A DNA stretch of 51,525 nucleotides from Nonomuraea basaltis (lineage in GTDB: Bacteria > Actinomycetota > Actinomycetes > Streptosporangiales > Streptosporangiaceae). The notes beneath the pieces are model-generated. The model did no database searches and was not told the DNA's origin. It saw only the letters and a list, made by a program, of their open reading frames with translations. This document shows, piece by piece, positions 32,704 through 40,435 of this stretch (positions are counted from its first letter, which is position 1; each line of letters begins with the position of its first letter). The stretch is taken from positions 1 through 51,525 of the forward strand of contig NZ_VCJS01000082.1 in assembly GCF_005893125.1 (NCBI RefSeq), written 5' to 3'. The position numbers and the translations under genes were made by a program.

Positions 32704-33531
32704 ATGGCCGACCAGCCGAAGACGGCTGAGCCTGCCCGCGCCAGGCTCAGCCCCCGGAAGAGGCAGCAGATCAGCCGGGGCGTCCAATACGCCATCCTGG
32801 TCGTCGCGCTCGCCGCCCTGGTCCTGTACGCGGACTGGGGCGGCCTCGCGCAGAACTTCGCCAAGGCTGACGTGGCCCAGGAGGCGCTGCCCGAGCTCTT
32901 CACCATCGCGCTGCGGAACACGATCATCTACACGATCAGCGGATTCGTCTTCTCGTTCGTGGTAGGTCTGCTGCTCGCGCTCATGCGGCTGTCGCCGGTC
33001 CGGCCCTACCGCTGGATCGCGCTCGTCTACATCGAGATCTTCCGCGGCCTGCCCGCGCTGCTGATCTTCATCATGATCACCTTCCTGCCGCTGGCGCTGC
33101 CCGGCTTCCAGGTGCCCTTCGGCACGTACGGCCAGGTCGCGCTCGGCCTGGGCCTGATCGGTTCGGCCTATCAGGCGGAGGTGTTCCGCGCGGGGCTGCA
33201 GGCCGTGCCCAAGGGGCAGACCGAGGCGGCCAGGTCGCTGGGCATGTCCGCCTCCCGCGCCCAGTTCACCGTGGTGATCCCGCAGGCCCTTCGCATGGTC
33301 ATCCCGCCGACCACCAACCAGTTCGTGGCCTTGCTCAAGGACTCCTCGCTGGTGCTGTTCCTCGGCGTGTCCAGCGAGTACGTCGAGCTGGCCAAGTTCG
33401 GCAACGACCTGGCCTCCCAGTACGCCAACGCCACGCCGATCATGGTCGCGGGCGTGACGTACCTGATCGTCACGATCCCGCTGGGATACCTCGCGTCCCG
33501 GCTGGAGGGACGAAAGGGGAGGAACCGATGA
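32704..33531 (+). CDS. Amino-acid ABC transporter permease
   Basis: A 275-residue membrane protein of the polar-amino-acid (HisM/GlnP) permease family. About five to six hydrophobic helices are visible, starting YAILVVALAALVLYADWG. The conserved permease loop reads EAARSLGMSASRAQFTVVIPQALRMVIPPTTNQFVALLKDSSL, the EAA motif that docks on the ATPase. TIALRNTIIYTISGFVFSFVVGLLLALMRLS matches the start of the transport domain. It overlaps the ATPase gene by 4 bp (ATGA). With only one permease gene the channel is expected to be a homodimer. Confidence 0.93.
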   Translation: MADQPKTAEPARARLSPRKRQQISRGVQYAILVVALAALVLYADWGGLAQNFAKADVAQEALPELFTIALRNTIIYTISGFVFSFVVGLLLALMRLSPVRPYRWIALVYIEIFRGLPALLIFIMITFLPLALPGFQVPFGTYGQVALGLGLIGSAYQAEVFRAGLQAVPKGQTEAARSLGMSASRAQFTVVIPQALRMVIPPTTNQFVALLKDSSLVLFLGVSSEYVELAKFGNDLASQYANATPIMVAGVTYLIVTIPLGYLASRLEGRKGRNR

Positions 33532-34271
33532 CGCACGCCATCGAGATCAAGGACCTGCACAAGTACTTCGGCTCCAACGAGGTGCTCAAGGGCATCGACT
33601 TCGCCATCGACCCCGGCCAGGTCGTCTGCGTCATCGGCCCGTCGGGCTCGGGCAAGTCCACGCTCCTGCGCTGCGTGAACCTGCTGGAGGAGCCCACGAA
33701 GGGCAAGGTGTACGTGCGCGGCGTCGAGGTCACCGACCCCGACGTGGACATCGACGCCGTACGACGGCACATCGGCATGGTGTTCCAGCAGTTCAACCTG
33801 TTCCCGCACATGACCGCGCTGCAGAACGTGATGATCGCCCAGCAGCGGGTGCTGAAGCGCGGCAGGAAGGAAGCCGAGATCGTCGCCAGGGAGAACCTGG
33901 AGAAGGTCGGCGTGGGCGAGAAGTGCGACGCCTATCCGGCGCAGTTGTCCGGCGGGCAGCAGCAGCGGGTGGCGATCGCCAGGGCTCTGGCCATGAACCC
34001 GGACCTGATGCTGTTCGACGAGCCCACCTCCGCGCTCGACCCCGAGCTGGTCGGCGACGTGCTCACCGTCATGCGCAAGCTGGCGGAGGAGGGCATGACC
34101 ATGATCGTGGTCACCCACGAGATGGGGTTCGCGCGCGAGGTGGCCGACCGGGTGGTGTTCATGGACGGCGGCGTGATCGTCGAGGACGGCCCGCCGGCCC
34201 AGGTGATCGGCGACCCGCAGCACGAGCGCACCCGGGCGTTCCTGCACCGCGTCCTGCACCCCGAGGGGTAG
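33528..34271 (+). CDS. Amino-acid ABC transporter ATP-binding protein
   Basis: A 247-residue cytosolic ATPase of the GlnQ/HisP type. Walker A is GPSGSGKST, the Q-loop lies in MVFQQFNLFPHMT, the signature is LSGGQQQR, Walker B is LMLFDEPTSALD, and the H-loop is in VVTHEMGFAREVADRVVFMDGG. It energises uptake through the permease directly upstream, with which it overlaps as ATGA. The operon ends in a perfect GC hairpin about 10 bp after the stop. Confidence 0.94.
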   Translation: MTHAIEIKDLHKYFGSNEVLKGIDFAIDPGQVVCVIGPSGSGKSTLLRCVNLLEEPTKGKVYVRGVEVTDPDVDIDAVRRHIGMVFQQFNLFPHMTALQNVMIAQQRVLKRGRKEAEIVARENLEKVGVGEKCDAYPAQLSGGQQQRVAIARALAMNPDLMLFDEPTSALDPELVGDVLTVMRKLAEEGMTMIVVTHEMGFAREVADRVVFMDGGVIVEDGPPAQVIGDPQHERTRAFLHRVLHPEG

Positions 34272-34280
34272 CCGCGGGCG

Positions 34281-34304
34281 GGCGGGGCGCCGCGGCGCCC
34301 CGCC
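34281..34304 (+). terminator. Terminator hairpin of the ABC importer operon
   Basis: A perfect 10-bp GC stem (34281-34290 with 34295-34304) and 4-base loop CGCG, followed by GTCTCGTG, shortly after the ATPase stop codon. Confidence 0.7.
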
Positions 34305-34324
34305 GTCTCGTGTAATACTCCGGC

Positions 34325-34750
34325 ATGGACCTGACCTCTTACGCCGAGTGGGCGGTCCGCCTGGCCAACGACCCCGCGCCGCCACCCGAGCTCAGAGGGC
34401 TGCGGGACGAGCTCGTCGCGGTCTTCGACGCGGCCGGCGACGAGCGGGCCGTGGCGGGGCTGCTGAACGCCCTGCTCGTGCGTTATCCCGTACGCCCCCA
34501 GCTCTCGGACCACGACGGCCGGCGCTGGCACCTCCACCTGGCCGAGGACCCCGCGGCCACCGCCGTGATGGGCCTGGCCGCGGTCGTGGCCGAGCTGGGC
34601 GTGGAGCGGCTGGGCCGCTGCCGGGAGCCGCGCTGCGGCCGCGCCTTCCTCGACACCTCCTCCAACCGCTCGCGCCGCTACTGCTCGGCCCGCTGCGCCA
34701 GCCGCGCGAACGTGGCCGCCTTCCGCGCCCGCCGCAAGGACGATTCCTAA
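34325..34750 (+). CDS. CGNR zinc-finger protein
   Basis: A 141-residue cytosolic protein of the actinobacterial CGNR (DUF1470-like) group, here short. The N-terminal helical half is Ala/Leu/Asp-rich and includes LTSYAEWAVRLANDP. The C-terminal zinc finger has four cysteines: RLGRCREPRCGRAFLDTSSNRSRRYCSARCASRANVAAFRAR. Members are thought to bind DNA or RNA and act as stress-linked regulators. It stands alone between the ABC operon terminator and the convergent sodX gene. No target is suggested by context. Confidence 0.85.
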   Translation: MDLTSYAEWAVRLANDPAPPPELRGLRDELVAVFDAAGDERAVAGLLNALLVRYPVRPQLSDHDGRRWHLHLAEDPAATAVMGLAAVVAELGVERLGRCREPRCGRAFLDTSSNRSRRYCSARCASRANVAAFRARRKDDS

Positions 34751-34765
34751 CCGCCAGAACAGGTT

Positions 34766-35074
34766 CTAACGACGCGCGCGGGGGGCCCGGCGAAGGAGCG
34801 GCCAATAGCGCAGGACCACGCGGCCGACGATGTCGTGGACCGGGCCGAAGTCCCAGCTGTCGCGCCGCCCGCCGGCCCGCTGGTTGTCGCTCTCCAGCCA
34901 CCACCCGTCCTTCCCATGCCACTGGGCCCGTTTCACGATCAGCTGATCGGGGTCGTCAGGAAGCCTGGCCACGACGAGGTCGCCCGGGTGGACGGTGGCG
35001 TTCCTGCGTACCAGAAGCCAGTCGCCGGGAAGCAGCGCAGGACGCATCGAATCGCCTTCGACACGCACTCTCAT
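34766..35074 (-). CDS. sodX: Nickel superoxide dismutase maturation protease
   Basis: A 102-residue S24/S26-type signal-peptidase-like protein from ATG 35074 (MRVRVEGDSMRPALLPGDW); a longer frame would run into the sodN promoter. The EGDSMRPALLPGDWLLV box holds the catalytic Ser, and the Lys lies in DQLIVKRAQW. Followed by the GWWLESDNQ box, this is the layout of the short SodX peptidases that remove the SodN leader so that the new N-terminal His can bind nickel. Its divergent position 89 bp from sodN makes the assignment firm. Confidence 0.92.
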   Translation of the reverse strand: MRVRVEGDSMRPALLPGDWLLVRRNATVHPGDLVVARLPDDPDQLIVKRAQWHGKDGWWLESDNQRAGGRRDSWDFGPVHDIVGRVVLRYWPLLRRAPRARR

Positions 35075-35163
35075 GGGCTGTGACCCCCCACTCCGCAGGC
35101 GTTGGGACCCGAGTAAGGTCGGTTGTGGACCAAGCTGATTCAGCATCCAGGAAGGATTTTCTG

Positions 35164-35565
35164 ATGCTCGCACGACTGCTACGACCCAAGCATGTCGCTT
35201 CCGCACACTGCGACCTGCCCTGTGGGGTCTACGACCCCGCTCAGGCCCGCATCGAGGCCGAGTCGGTCAAGGCGATCATGGAGAAGTACGCGGCCAACGA
35301 GGACGCGGTCTTCCGCGCCCGCGCGCTGACCATTAAGGAGGAGCGCGCCGAGCTCGTCAAGCATCACCTGTGGGTGCTGTGGACCGACTACTTCAAGCCA
35401 CCGCACCTCGAGAACTACCCCCAGCTCCACCAGCTCTTCTGGGACGCCACGAAGCTCGCGGGCGCGGCTGGCGCCAAGGGCACGGTGGACGTCGCCAAGG
35501 CCGAGGACCTGCTGGGCAAGATCGACGAAATCTCCAAGATTTTCTGGGAGACCAAGGCCGCCTAA
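35164..35565 (+). CDS. sodN: Nickel-containing superoxide dismutase
   Basis: A 133-residue cytosolic enzyme from ATG 35164 with AGGAAGG upstream. A short leader (MLARLLRPKHVASA) precedes HCDLPCGVYDP, the nickel hook: after cleavage the His N-terminus and the two Cys bind Ni and dismutate superoxide. The rest is the usual four-helix body (ARIEAESVKAIMEKY, WVLWTDYFKPPHLENYPQLHQLFWDATKLAGAAGAKG). Length and motifs match Streptomyces SodN. In relatives the Ni-sensing repressor Nur controls this gene; I could not confirm a Nur site in the 89-bp divergent promoter region. A strong terminator follows. Confidence 0.96.
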   Translation: MLARLLRPKHVASAHCDLPCGVYDPAQARIEAESVKAIMEKYAANEDAVFRARALTIKEERAELVKHHLWVLWTDYFKPPHLENYPQLHQLFWDATKLAGAAGAKGTVDVAKAEDLLGKIDEISKIFWETKAA

Positions 35566-35575
35566 AACGGCACAT

Positions 35576-35612
35576 AAGGCTCTGCGCGGTCGCAGGCCGC
35601 GCAGAGCCTTTT
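35576..35612 (+). terminator. Terminator after sodN
   Basis: A perfect 14-bp stem (35576-35589 with 35597-35610) with a 7-base loop, ending in TTTT, 10 bp after the sodN stop. Confidence 0.9.
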
Positions 35613-35693
35613 CCGTTGACGGCGAGTCTGAATCGTCCAAGCACCGCTCCGGGGCGGTAAGTTGCAGTTGGCGTCGGATACGCGAGGAGGAAC

Positions 35694-36131
35694 GTGACCG
35701 AGGAAACCGAGACGCGCGCTGAGGGCGTGGCCGGCATTCGTGACGTGGTGAGCATCCGGCTCCCCGCCGCGAGCGCCTACCTGTCCGTGCTGCGTACGGC
35801 CACCGCTGGGCTGGCGGCGCGGCTGGACTTCACGCTGGACGAGATCGAGGATCTGCGGATCGCGGTCGACGAGGCGTGCGCCATGCTGCTGAGCGTGGCG
35901 GTGCCAGGCACCGACCTCACCGCCGAGTTCGAGCTGACCGGGCATGAGATGCAGGTCAGGGTCGAGGTGGCGACGGTCGGGAGCTCCGCGCCGAAGCGCG
36001 ACGACTTCGCCTGGATGGTGCTGACCGCCTTGGCCGACGACGTCGACGCGGTGAACGACTCCCCCGATCGCATGGCGATCGTCCTGCGTAAGCGCCGAGG
36101 CGCGGCCCATAGAACGGCGGGGCCGGCGTGA
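35694..36131 (+). CDS. RsbW/SpoIIAB-like anti-sigma factor
   Basis: A 145-residue protein from GTG 35694 with GAGGAGG upstream. It has the GHKL ATPase fold of anti-sigma serine kinases: SIRLPAASAYLSVLRTATAGLAARLDFTLDEIEDLRIAVDEACAMLL contains the N-box Glu and Asp residues, and a degenerate second half ends ADDVDAVNDSPDRMAIVLRKRR. Such proteins hold a SigB/SigF-type sigma inactive and are released by an anti-anti-sigma partner. Its TGA overlaps the GTG of the sigma gene directly downstream, which supports a stoichiometric pair. No anti-anti-sigma gene is in the window. Confidence 0.87.
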   Translation: MTEETETRAEGVAGIRDVVSIRLPAASAYLSVLRTATAGLAARLDFTLDEIEDLRIAVDEACAMLLSVAVPGTDLTAEFELTGHEMQVRVEVATVGSSAPKRDDFAWMVLTALADDVDAVNDSPDRMAIVLRKRRGAAHRTAGPA

Positions 36132-36928
36132 CGGAAAGGACTGGAGCCATGGCCACCAGCGAACACGCCGTGCCCGACAGGGTGCGCGCCCGCATGCTCT
36201 TCGCCGAGCTGGCCGAGCTGGGCCCCGAGGAGCCGCGCCGCCAGCGCATCAGGGACGAGCTGGTCGAGCTTCACCTTCCCCTGGTCGAATACCTGGCCCG
36301 CCGCTTCCGTAACAGAGGCGAGTGGCTCGACGACCTCACCCAGGTCGCCACCATCGGTCTGATCAAGTCCATCGACCGCTTCGACCTCAACCGCGGGGTG
36401 GAGTTCTCGACCTACGCCACGCCCACCATCGTCGGCGAGATCAAGCGGCACTTCCGCGACAAGGGCTGGGCGGTCCGCGTGCCGCGCCGCCTGCAGGAGC
36501 TCAAGCTCTCGCTGACCAAGGCGATAAGCGATCTGTCGCAGCGCGAGGGGCGCGCCCCGACCGTGGCCGAGCTGGCCTCCTACCTGAAGATGACCGAGGA
36601 GGAGGTGCTCGAGGGCCTGGAGTCGGCGAACGCGTACTCGACCGTGTCGCTGGACGCGCCCGACTCGGGAGACGACGACGCCCCCGCGGTGTCCGACTCG
36701 CTCGGCATCGTGGACGAGTCACTCGAGGGCGTCGAATATCGCGAGTCGCTCAAACCGCTGCTCGAGCGGCTGCCGCCGCGTGAGAAGCGCATCCTGCTGC
36801 TGCGGTTCTTCGGCAACATGACGCAGTCGCAGATCGCCACCGAGCTCGGCATCTCGCAGATGCACGTCTCGCGCCTGCTCGCCCGCACGCTGGCGCAGCT
36901 GCGCGAGGGCCTGACGGCCGACGACTAA
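36128..36928 (+). CDS. SigB/SigF-family RNA polymerase sigma factor
   Basis: A 266-residue sigma-70 group 3 factor from GTG 36128, overlapping the anti-sigma stop; an ATG at 36149 is also possible. Region 2 is clear (HLPLVEYLARRFRNRGEWLDDLTQVATIGLIKSIDRFDLNRGVEFSTYATPTIVGEIKRHFRDKGWAVRVPRR). Region 3 covers LSQREGRAPTVAELASYLKMTEEEVLEGLESANAYSTVSLDAP. Region 4 has a helix-turn-helix (LPPREKRILLLRFFGNMTQSQIATELGISQMHVSRLLARTLAQLR). It would direct a stress, stationary-phase or developmental regulon. Coupling with the RsbW-like gene indicates partner-switch control. Confidence 0.93.
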   Translation: MTERTGAMATSEHAVPDRVRARMLFAELAELGPEEPRRQRIRDELVELHLPLVEYLARRFRNRGEWLDDLTQVATIGLIKSIDRFDLNRGVEFSTYATPTIVGEIKRHFRDKGWAVRVPRRLQELKLSLTKAISDLSQREGRAPTVAELASYLKMTEEEVLEGLESANAYSTVSLDAPDSGDDDAPAVSDSLGIVDESLEGVEYRESLKPLLERLPPREKRILLLRFFGNMTQSQIATELGISQMHVSRLLARTLAQLREGLTADD

Positions 36929-36931
36929 CCC

Positions 36932-36949
36932 CGCGGGGCAAGCCCCGCG
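36932..36949 (+). terminator. Short hairpin after the sigma gene
   Basis: CGCGGGGC and GCCCCGCG around AA, a few bases after the sigma stop codon; terminator-like but without a U-tract. Confidence 0.5.
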
Positions 36950-36982
36950 AGCCCCGGATGGCGCTTCGCTCTTCTTTTCGGA

Positions 36983-37009
36983 GCGACTGAACGCTGCGCG
37001 TTCAGTCGC
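36983..37009. terminator. Bidirectional hairpin between convergent genes
   Basis: A perfect 12-bp stem (36983-36994 with 36998-37009) with a 3-base loop. It overlaps the last codons of the minus-strand membrane-protein gene and lies after the sigma gene, so it could end both transcripts. Confidence 0.55.
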
Positions 37010-37382
37010 CGTAGAGCGCATGGGTGGTGGGAGGCGCAAGCAGCGTCGCGAGCCCGGCCAGGGCGAGCACGATCAGCGGGATCCCGAGCTGCGGCTGGTC
37101 CGACTGGATGAGCGTGACGGCGACGGGCAGCATGAAGATCTGGGCGAGCACGCCCGGCGACCTCCCCCACCGCTCCATCTTGAACAACCCGCCCCAGGCC
37201 ACCCAGAGCAGCCCGGCGCCGACCAGCACGCCGAACGCCGCCTCTGCCACGGCGGTCGTCAGGTCATCGGGTGTCCCGGTCAGGGTCTCCACGGCGACGA
37301 AGACGCCGAGCCCGAGTGCGACGAGGCCCTCCAGGGCGACGACCGCGGCGGCGATGACGAGAGTGAGCGGGCGACGATTCAC
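37002..37382 (-). CDS. Small integral membrane protein
   Basis: A 126-residue protein with about four hydrophobic segments: LVIAAAVVALEGLVALGLGVFVAVE, AAFGVLVGAGLLWVAWGGLF, VLAQIFMLPVAVTLIQ and IPLIVLALAGLATLLAPP. This is the common pattern of small four-helix actinobacterial membrane proteins of unknown function. It starts at ATG 37382 and is divergent from the diacylglycerol-kinase-like gene. Nothing in the sequence points to a substrate or partner. Confidence 0.8.
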   Translation of the reverse strand: MNRRPLTLVIAAAVVALEGLVALGLGVFVAVETLTGTPDDLTTAVAEAAFGVLVGAGLLWVAWGGLFKMERWGRSPGVLAQIFMLPVAVTLIQSDQPQLGIPLIVLALAGLATLLAPPTTHALYGD

Positions 37383-37462
37383 GCCCGTACCCTACCTCGC
37401 ACCTGCCACGATGGGACTTTCGGCCGATAAGGCGGGCGGCGAGCACGGGCTACGCTGGCGAT

Positions 37463-38428
37463 ATGCGCGCGATGCTGCTGGTGAACCCCAAGGCCACGAC
37501 CACGAACGCCCGCACCCGTGACGTGCTGATCCGTGCGCTCGGCGCGGCCGTGGACCTGGCCGTGGAGGAGACCCGGTACCGCGGGCACGCGGCGGCGCTG
37601 GCTGCCACCGCCCGCGCCAAGGGATACGACGTGGTGGCGGTGCTCGGCGGCGACGGGACGATCAACGAGACCGTCAACGGCATGCTCAACCCGGTGAACG
37701 GCGATGATGCGCAGACCCTCGCCGATCCCAGCGCCGGGCGGCCCGCGCTCGTCGTCATCCCCGGCGGCAGCGCGAACGTGTTCGCCCGCGCCCTCGGCCT
37801 GCCGAACGATCCGGTCGAGTCCACGGGCGCGGTGCTGGAGGCGCTCAGGGAGGGCCGGCGCAGGACCGTGAGTTTGGGGCAGGCCCTTTGGGAGGGGCAG
37901 AGCCGCTACTTCACGTTCTGCTCGGGGATGGGATACGACGCCGAGGTTGTACGGGCCGTAGAGGGCCTGAGGGGCACCGGCCGGAAGGCTACCCCGGCAC
38001 GGTATGTGAACACGGCTCTACGGCACTATCTGGCCACGGACAAGCGGCATCCAGCCATGACGCTGACCGGCCCCGGGATCCCGGCCGCCAAGGGCGTCTT
38101 CATGGCGATCATCTCCAACACCTCGCCATGGACCTACGTGGGCAGCAGGCCCGTGACCCCGACCCCGTGGGCCGGCTTCGAGACCGGGCTCGACCTGCTC
38201 GGACTGCGCCGGATGGGGCTGATCTCGCTCGTGCCGGTGCTCCAGCACATCCTCACGGAGAGTGACACCCTTCCGTCCGGCCGGCACCTCGTGCAGCTCC
38301 ACGACGAGGCCGAGTTCACGCTCACCGCGGACCGCCCCGTGGCCTTCCAACTGGACGGCGACTACCTGGGCGAACGCGAAACCGTAACATTTCGGGCTAC
38401 ACCGAACGCGTTACAAGTACTGGTCTAG
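37463..38428 (+). CDS. Diacylglycerol kinase family lipid kinase
   Basis: A 321-residue cytosolic enzyme of the DagK catalytic family. LLVNPKATTT is the N-terminal strand, VVAVLGGDGTINETVNGML the nucleotide-binding GGDGT motif, and LVVIPGGSANVFARALGLPNDP the second glycine-rich loop. The C-terminal beta domain ends FQLDGDYLGERETVTFRATPNALQVLV. It probably phosphorylates diacylglycerol or a related lipid such as a sphingosine-like substrate; the family does not allow a firm choice. It is monocistronic, with about 270 bp before the whiB gene. Confidence 0.9.
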   Translation: MRAMLLVNPKATTTNARTRDVLIRALGAAVDLAVEETRYRGHAAALAATARAKGYDVVAVLGGDGTINETVNGMLNPVNGDDAQTLADPSAGRPALVVIPGGSANVFARALGLPNDPVESTGAVLEALREGRRRTVSLGQALWEGQSRYFTFCSGMGYDAEVVRAVEGLRGTGRKATPARYVNTALRHYLATDKRHPAMTLTGPGIPAAKGVFMAIISNTSPWTYVGSRPVTPTPWAGFETGLDLLGLRRMGLISLVPVLQHILTESDTLPSGRHLVQLHDEAEFTLTADRPVAFQLDGDYLGERETVTFRATPNALQVLV

Positions 38429-38699
38429 CCGGTTACATTCGGTCATTGTGTGACGCATCCGACATCTATATCGGGCAAAACTTCGCTCCAACCCTCTTGC
38501 GTGCACTCTCCGTGGCTGAAAAGCTCAACACTGACGTCGGAACGTAGGACCTTTAACAACCCCAAGGTTCTCCGATGATCAGCGGACGACCCCGGTCCTC
38601 ACAGGATTCGGGTACTCGTTCGCGGAGGTTAGTGAAACTCTTCACAAAGTAGTGGCCGCACGGAGCCGACCAAGGCTTCATCTACTAAGGAGTGAACGC
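38429..38699. other. Regulatory region upstream of whiB1
   Basis: About 270 bp with lower GC than its neighbours. It starts next to a DasR-box-like half site (ACTGGTCTAG, about 38417-38426, overlapping the preceding stop codon) and ends with AAGGAG before the whiB1 ATG. No TGTGA-N6-TCACA palindrome is present; the nearest sequence, TGTGACGCATCCGAC, lacks the second arm. A promoter must lie here but I cannot fix it. Confidence 0.4.
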
Positions 38700-38954
38700 A
38701 TGGACTGGCGCGACCGAGCTGCCTGCCGTGACGTGGACCCCGAGCTGTTCTTCCCAATCGGCAACACCGGCCCCGCACTCATGCAGATCGAAGAGGCCAA
38801 GCAGGTCTGCCGGTCCTGCTCTGCCGTCGATGCCTGCCTGAAGTGGGCGCTGGAGTCCGGACAGGACGCCGGCGTCTGGGGCGGTCTGAGCGAGGACGAG
38901 CGCCGCGCTCTCAAGCGCCGCAGCGCCCGTGCCCGGGCCCGCGCCACTGCCTGA
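38700..38954 (+). CDS. whiB1: WhiB1/WblE-type iron-sulfur regulator
   Basis: An 84-residue protein from ATG 38700 with AAGGAG upstream. It matches WhiB1/WblE almost throughout: MDWRDRAACRDVDPELFFPIGNTGPAL, the Cys37-x2-Cys40-x5-Cys46 cluster with Cys9, GVWGGLSEDERRALKRR and a basic tail. The four cysteines bind a [4Fe-4S] cluster that responds to nitric oxide or oxygen. WhiB1 works with the principal sigma factor and is essential in mycobacteria. The convergent neighbour is a PdtaS-type kinase, the same arrangement as Rv3219/Rv3220c in Mycobacterium tuberculosis, which supports orthology. Confidence 0.95.
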   Translation: MDWRDRAACRDVDPELFFPIGNTGPALMQIEEAKQVCRSCSAVDACLKWALESGQDAGVWGGLSEDERRALKRRSARARARATA

Positions 38955-38965
38955 CGAAACCGTCG

Positions 38966-40435
38966 TCAGGCCGCGGGGAGCGGGATAGACAGCACGGCCT
39001 CCGTGCCGCCCTCGAGGCGCGGCCGGATGGAGATCTTGCCCGACAATTCCCCTTCGACCAGCGTGCGGACGATCTGCAGGCCGAGGCTCGTAGAGCTGTC
39101 GAGGTCAAAGCCCACGGGCAGACCCCGCCCGTCGTCCCACACGGTGACGTTGAGCCGGTCCAGCGCCGGCTCCACCACCACCTCCAGCCGCTTGGGCCGT
39201 CCATGTTGCAAGGCGTTCTGCAACAGCTCGGTCAGCGCCATGGCCAGCGGTGTGGCGATCAGCGACGGCAGCACGCCGAACCCCCCGACACGCCGCGGCG
39301 TGACGGCCGCCTCCGCCGCCCCCACCTCCCCGGCCATCGCGATCACCCGGTCGGCGATCTCGTCGAAGTTCACGAACTCCTCCGGCGCATGAGAGAGCGT
39401 CTCGTGCACGATCGCGATCGACCCGACCCGGCGTACCGCCTCCTCCAGCGCCTCCCTGCCCTCCGGCACCTGCAGCCGCCGCGCCTGGAGCCGGAGCAGG
39501 GCTGCCACCGTCTGCAGGTTGTTCTTCACCCGGTGGTGGATCTCGCGGATGGTGGCGTCCTTGGTCATCAGCTCCCGCTCGCGCCGCCGCAGCTCGGTCA
39601 CGTCCCTGATGAGTACCAGCGCGCCGATCCGGCCACCGCCGACGATCAGCGGGATGGCTCTGAGCTGCACGATCGTCCCGCCGGATTCGACCTCGGTCTC
39701 CTTGGCCGCGCGACCGCTGGCCACGATCATGAGGTCCTCGTTGATCGGCTCGTCCGAGTAGCACAGCGTCGCCGTGACCCGGCCCAGCTCGGCGCCGACC
39801 AGGTCGGCGTGCAGGCCGAGCCGGCGGTAGGCGGACAGGGCGTTCGGGGAGGCGTACGTGACGCGCCCGGCCCGGTCGAGCCTGAGCAGGCCGTCGCCGA
39901 CGCGGGGCGAGCGGACCAGGATCGGCTCCTCGCCGGAGAACGGGAAGCGCCCCTCGGCCACCATCTGTGCCAGGTCGGAGGCGCTCTGCAGGTAGGTCAA
40001 CTCCAGGCGGGAGGGTGTACGCGCCGAGGACAGGTTCGTGGAGCGCTGGATCACCGCCAGGAAGCGGCCCTCGGCGCCTTCGACCGCACGCCGGACCGGG
40101 ATCGTCTCCTCCCTGACCGGAACCCCTGTGGACCAGTCGGGGTCGCCCTCGCGGCAGATGCGGCGCTCGTTCCACGCGGTGTCGATGAGCTGCCGCTCGC
40201 CCTTGGCCGCCACGCTGCCGACGATGTCGTCGTGGTAGACGGTGGGGCCGGTCGTGGGGCGCATCTGGGCGATCGCGATCCAGCCGTTCTCCCCCAGCAG
40301 CGGCGCCCACAGGACGAGATCGGCGAACGACAGATCGGCCAGCAACTGCCAGTCGGAGACCAGCGAGTGCAGCCAGTCGAGATCCGCCTCGTCGAGAGCG
40401 GTGTGGCGGACGACGAGGTCGCTGAGAGTCGGCAC
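38966..40435 (-). CDS. pdtaS: PdtaS-type sensor histidine kinase
   Basis: A 489-residue cytosolic kinase from GTG 40435 (VPTLSDLVVRHTALDEADLDWLHSLVSDWQ). The N-terminal GAF-like domain spans about residues 1-150, and a PAS domain follows (VGDGLLRLDRAGRVTYASPNALSAYRRLG to VLIRDVTELRRRERELM). The HisKA_2 domain has its phospho-acceptor at about His300 (EIHHRVKNNLQTVAALLRLQARR), and the HATPase domain shows ALTELLQNALQHG and VWDDGRGLPVGFD. There are no membrane segments. The family partners with the ANTAR response regulator PdtaR, which binds RNA. Convergence with whiB1 11 bp away reproduces the mycobacterial gene order. A Crp-like palindrome lies 173 bp upstream. Confidence 0.92.
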   Translation of the reverse strand: MPTLSDLVVRHTALDEADLDWLHSLVSDWQLLADLSFADLVLWAPLLGENGWIAIAQMRPTTGPTVYHDDIVGSVAAKGERQLIDTAWNERRICREGDPDWSTGVPVREETIPVRRAVEGAEGRFLAVIQRSTNLSSARTPSRLELTYLQSASDLAQMVAEGRFPFSGEEPILVRSPRVGDGLLRLDRAGRVTYASPNALSAYRRLGLHADLVGAELGRVTATLCYSDEPINEDLMIVASGRAAKETEVESGGTIVQLRAIPLIVGGGRIGALVLIRDVTELRRRERELMTKDATIREIHHRVKNNLQTVAALLRLQARRLQVPEGREALEEAVRRVGSIAIVHETLSHAPEEFVNFDEIADRVIAMAGEVGAAEAAVTPRRVGGFGVLPSLIATPLAMALTELLQNALQHGRPKRLEVVVEPALDRLNVTVWDDGRGLPVGFDLDSSTSLGLQIVRTLVEGELSGKISIRPRLEGGTEAVLSIPLPAA

